Part shown: positions 63,392 to 64,000 of the stretch, piece by piece
How positions within the stretch are numbered: position 1 is the first letter of the stretch
Layout: each line of letters opens with the position of its first letter
Assembly: GCA_025617745.1 (NCBI GenBank)
Contig: CM046859.1
Coordinates: 22,072,006-22,136,005 of the forward strand
Direction: 5' to 3'
Source: Heliocidaris erythrogramma
Lineage: Eukaryota > Echinodermata > Echinoidea > Camarodonta > Echinometridae
DNA length: 64,000 nucleotides
Position numbers and translations under genes: made by a program
Notes under the pieces: generated by a model
What the model saw: only the letters and a program-made list of their open reading frames with translations
Told to the model about the DNA's origin: nothing
Databases searched by the model: none

Positions 63392-64000
63392 GTTTTGTTA
63401 GCAAATAATTATAGATCAAACACCATTCCATTGAAAACCAAAATATATTTGAAAATATTTGTACAGAAATAGTTGTGCTGCAGGGTCATTCACATCTTGA
63501 TGCAAATTTGTCCGTCCGTGACACGAAAAATTTGTAAAAGTTTATTTTTCCAGTGATGGGGCAAAATGAAAACAAAAACCATGCTGAGCTATCCCACTAG
63601 CTAGAGACCTATACCATGTATGAATAAAACCTTGAGCAATTAAATATACATCTACTAAAAACGAATTTGAAATTTTCATGGACGGACATTAATTTTGTCA
63701 TGGACAGACAATGCAATATACTGAAATGGTAAATGCTGTTAGATTTCAAATTCAATGAATTGTTTTTTTGTTTATTGTTTCATGGAACATATTTTATCAT
63801 AAATATCACGTATAGTAAAACCTGTCTATAAAGAACGCTCAAGGGAGACAAGAAAAGCTGTCTTTATGGACAGGTGGCCTTATGTAATCACATAACATAA
63901 GAAGAAACCTTGTTAGACACTATATAATTTTAAATTCTTATAATTGAATTGGTTGCATCAAACCTGAAACAATTTTTTATGGGGAAGGGGGTCAGAAAGT
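63392..64000. other. Non-coding end of window
   Basis: AT-rich. 'acctgtctataaagaac' at about 63820 faces 'ctgtctttatggacaggt' at 63859, a small foldback. 'catggacgg' and 'gtccgtccgtgacacg' words recur between 63506 and 63710. No gene is visible. Confidence 0.5.

Overview
The window is animal nuclear DNA, AT-rich and packed with transposable elements. Its genes are split by GT..AG introns. A multi-SRCR membrane receptor, a GILT-type thiol reductase, a Penelope-like element, CR1/L2-like LINEs and very many short foldback DNA transposons together suggest a marine invertebrate deuterostome. An echinoderm such as a sea urchin is the best guess, but the species cannot be fixed from the sequence.

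Three host genes can be assembled exon by exon with matching splice phases. (1) A gamma-interferon-inducible lysosomal thiol reductase (GILT) gene lies on the minus strand, 10864 to 7323. Four exons are visible and the 3' end is missing. (2) A single-pass scavenger-receptor cysteine-rich (SRCR) protein lies on the plus strand. A probable signal-peptide exon is at 19308-19395, five one-domain SRCR exons run from 32185 to 43039, and a membrane/proline-rich tail exon is at 43774-44288. (3) A complete 11-exon aminopeptidase O (AOPEP) gene lies on the minus strand, 60984 to 52860, encoding about 986 residues with the HEXXH..E zinc site. Two of the three (GILT, SRCR) belong to families used in lysosomal or surface innate immunity.

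Layout: 1-7300 holds nested MITEs, a SINE and LINE fragments around a 2.07-kb DNA transposon. 7300-10900 is the GILT gene. 11000-19000 holds hAT-like elements, a 187-bp tandem repeat, a minus-strand LINE and a nearly perfect 1.46-kb tandem duplication. 19300-32185 is the proposed first intron of the SRCR gene. It contains foldback elements, a broken CR1/L2-like LINE, and a dead Penelope-like element split by a Tc1/mariner-like element. 32185-44288 holds the SRCR exons, with palindromic repeats in the introns. 44300-52800 is mostly non-coding, with several MITEs and one candidate alternative membrane exon. 52860-60984 is AOPEP, and 61000-64000 is upstream sequence with TTAA-flanked MITEs.

Most short open frames are chance frames in repeats and were left out. 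I found no CRISPR array, prokaryotic operon or convincing intact tRNA/rRNA gene. The strongest new-looking points are the receptor tail, which combines PPxY and two PSAP motifs, and several structurally exact foldback elements with clear target-site duplications.
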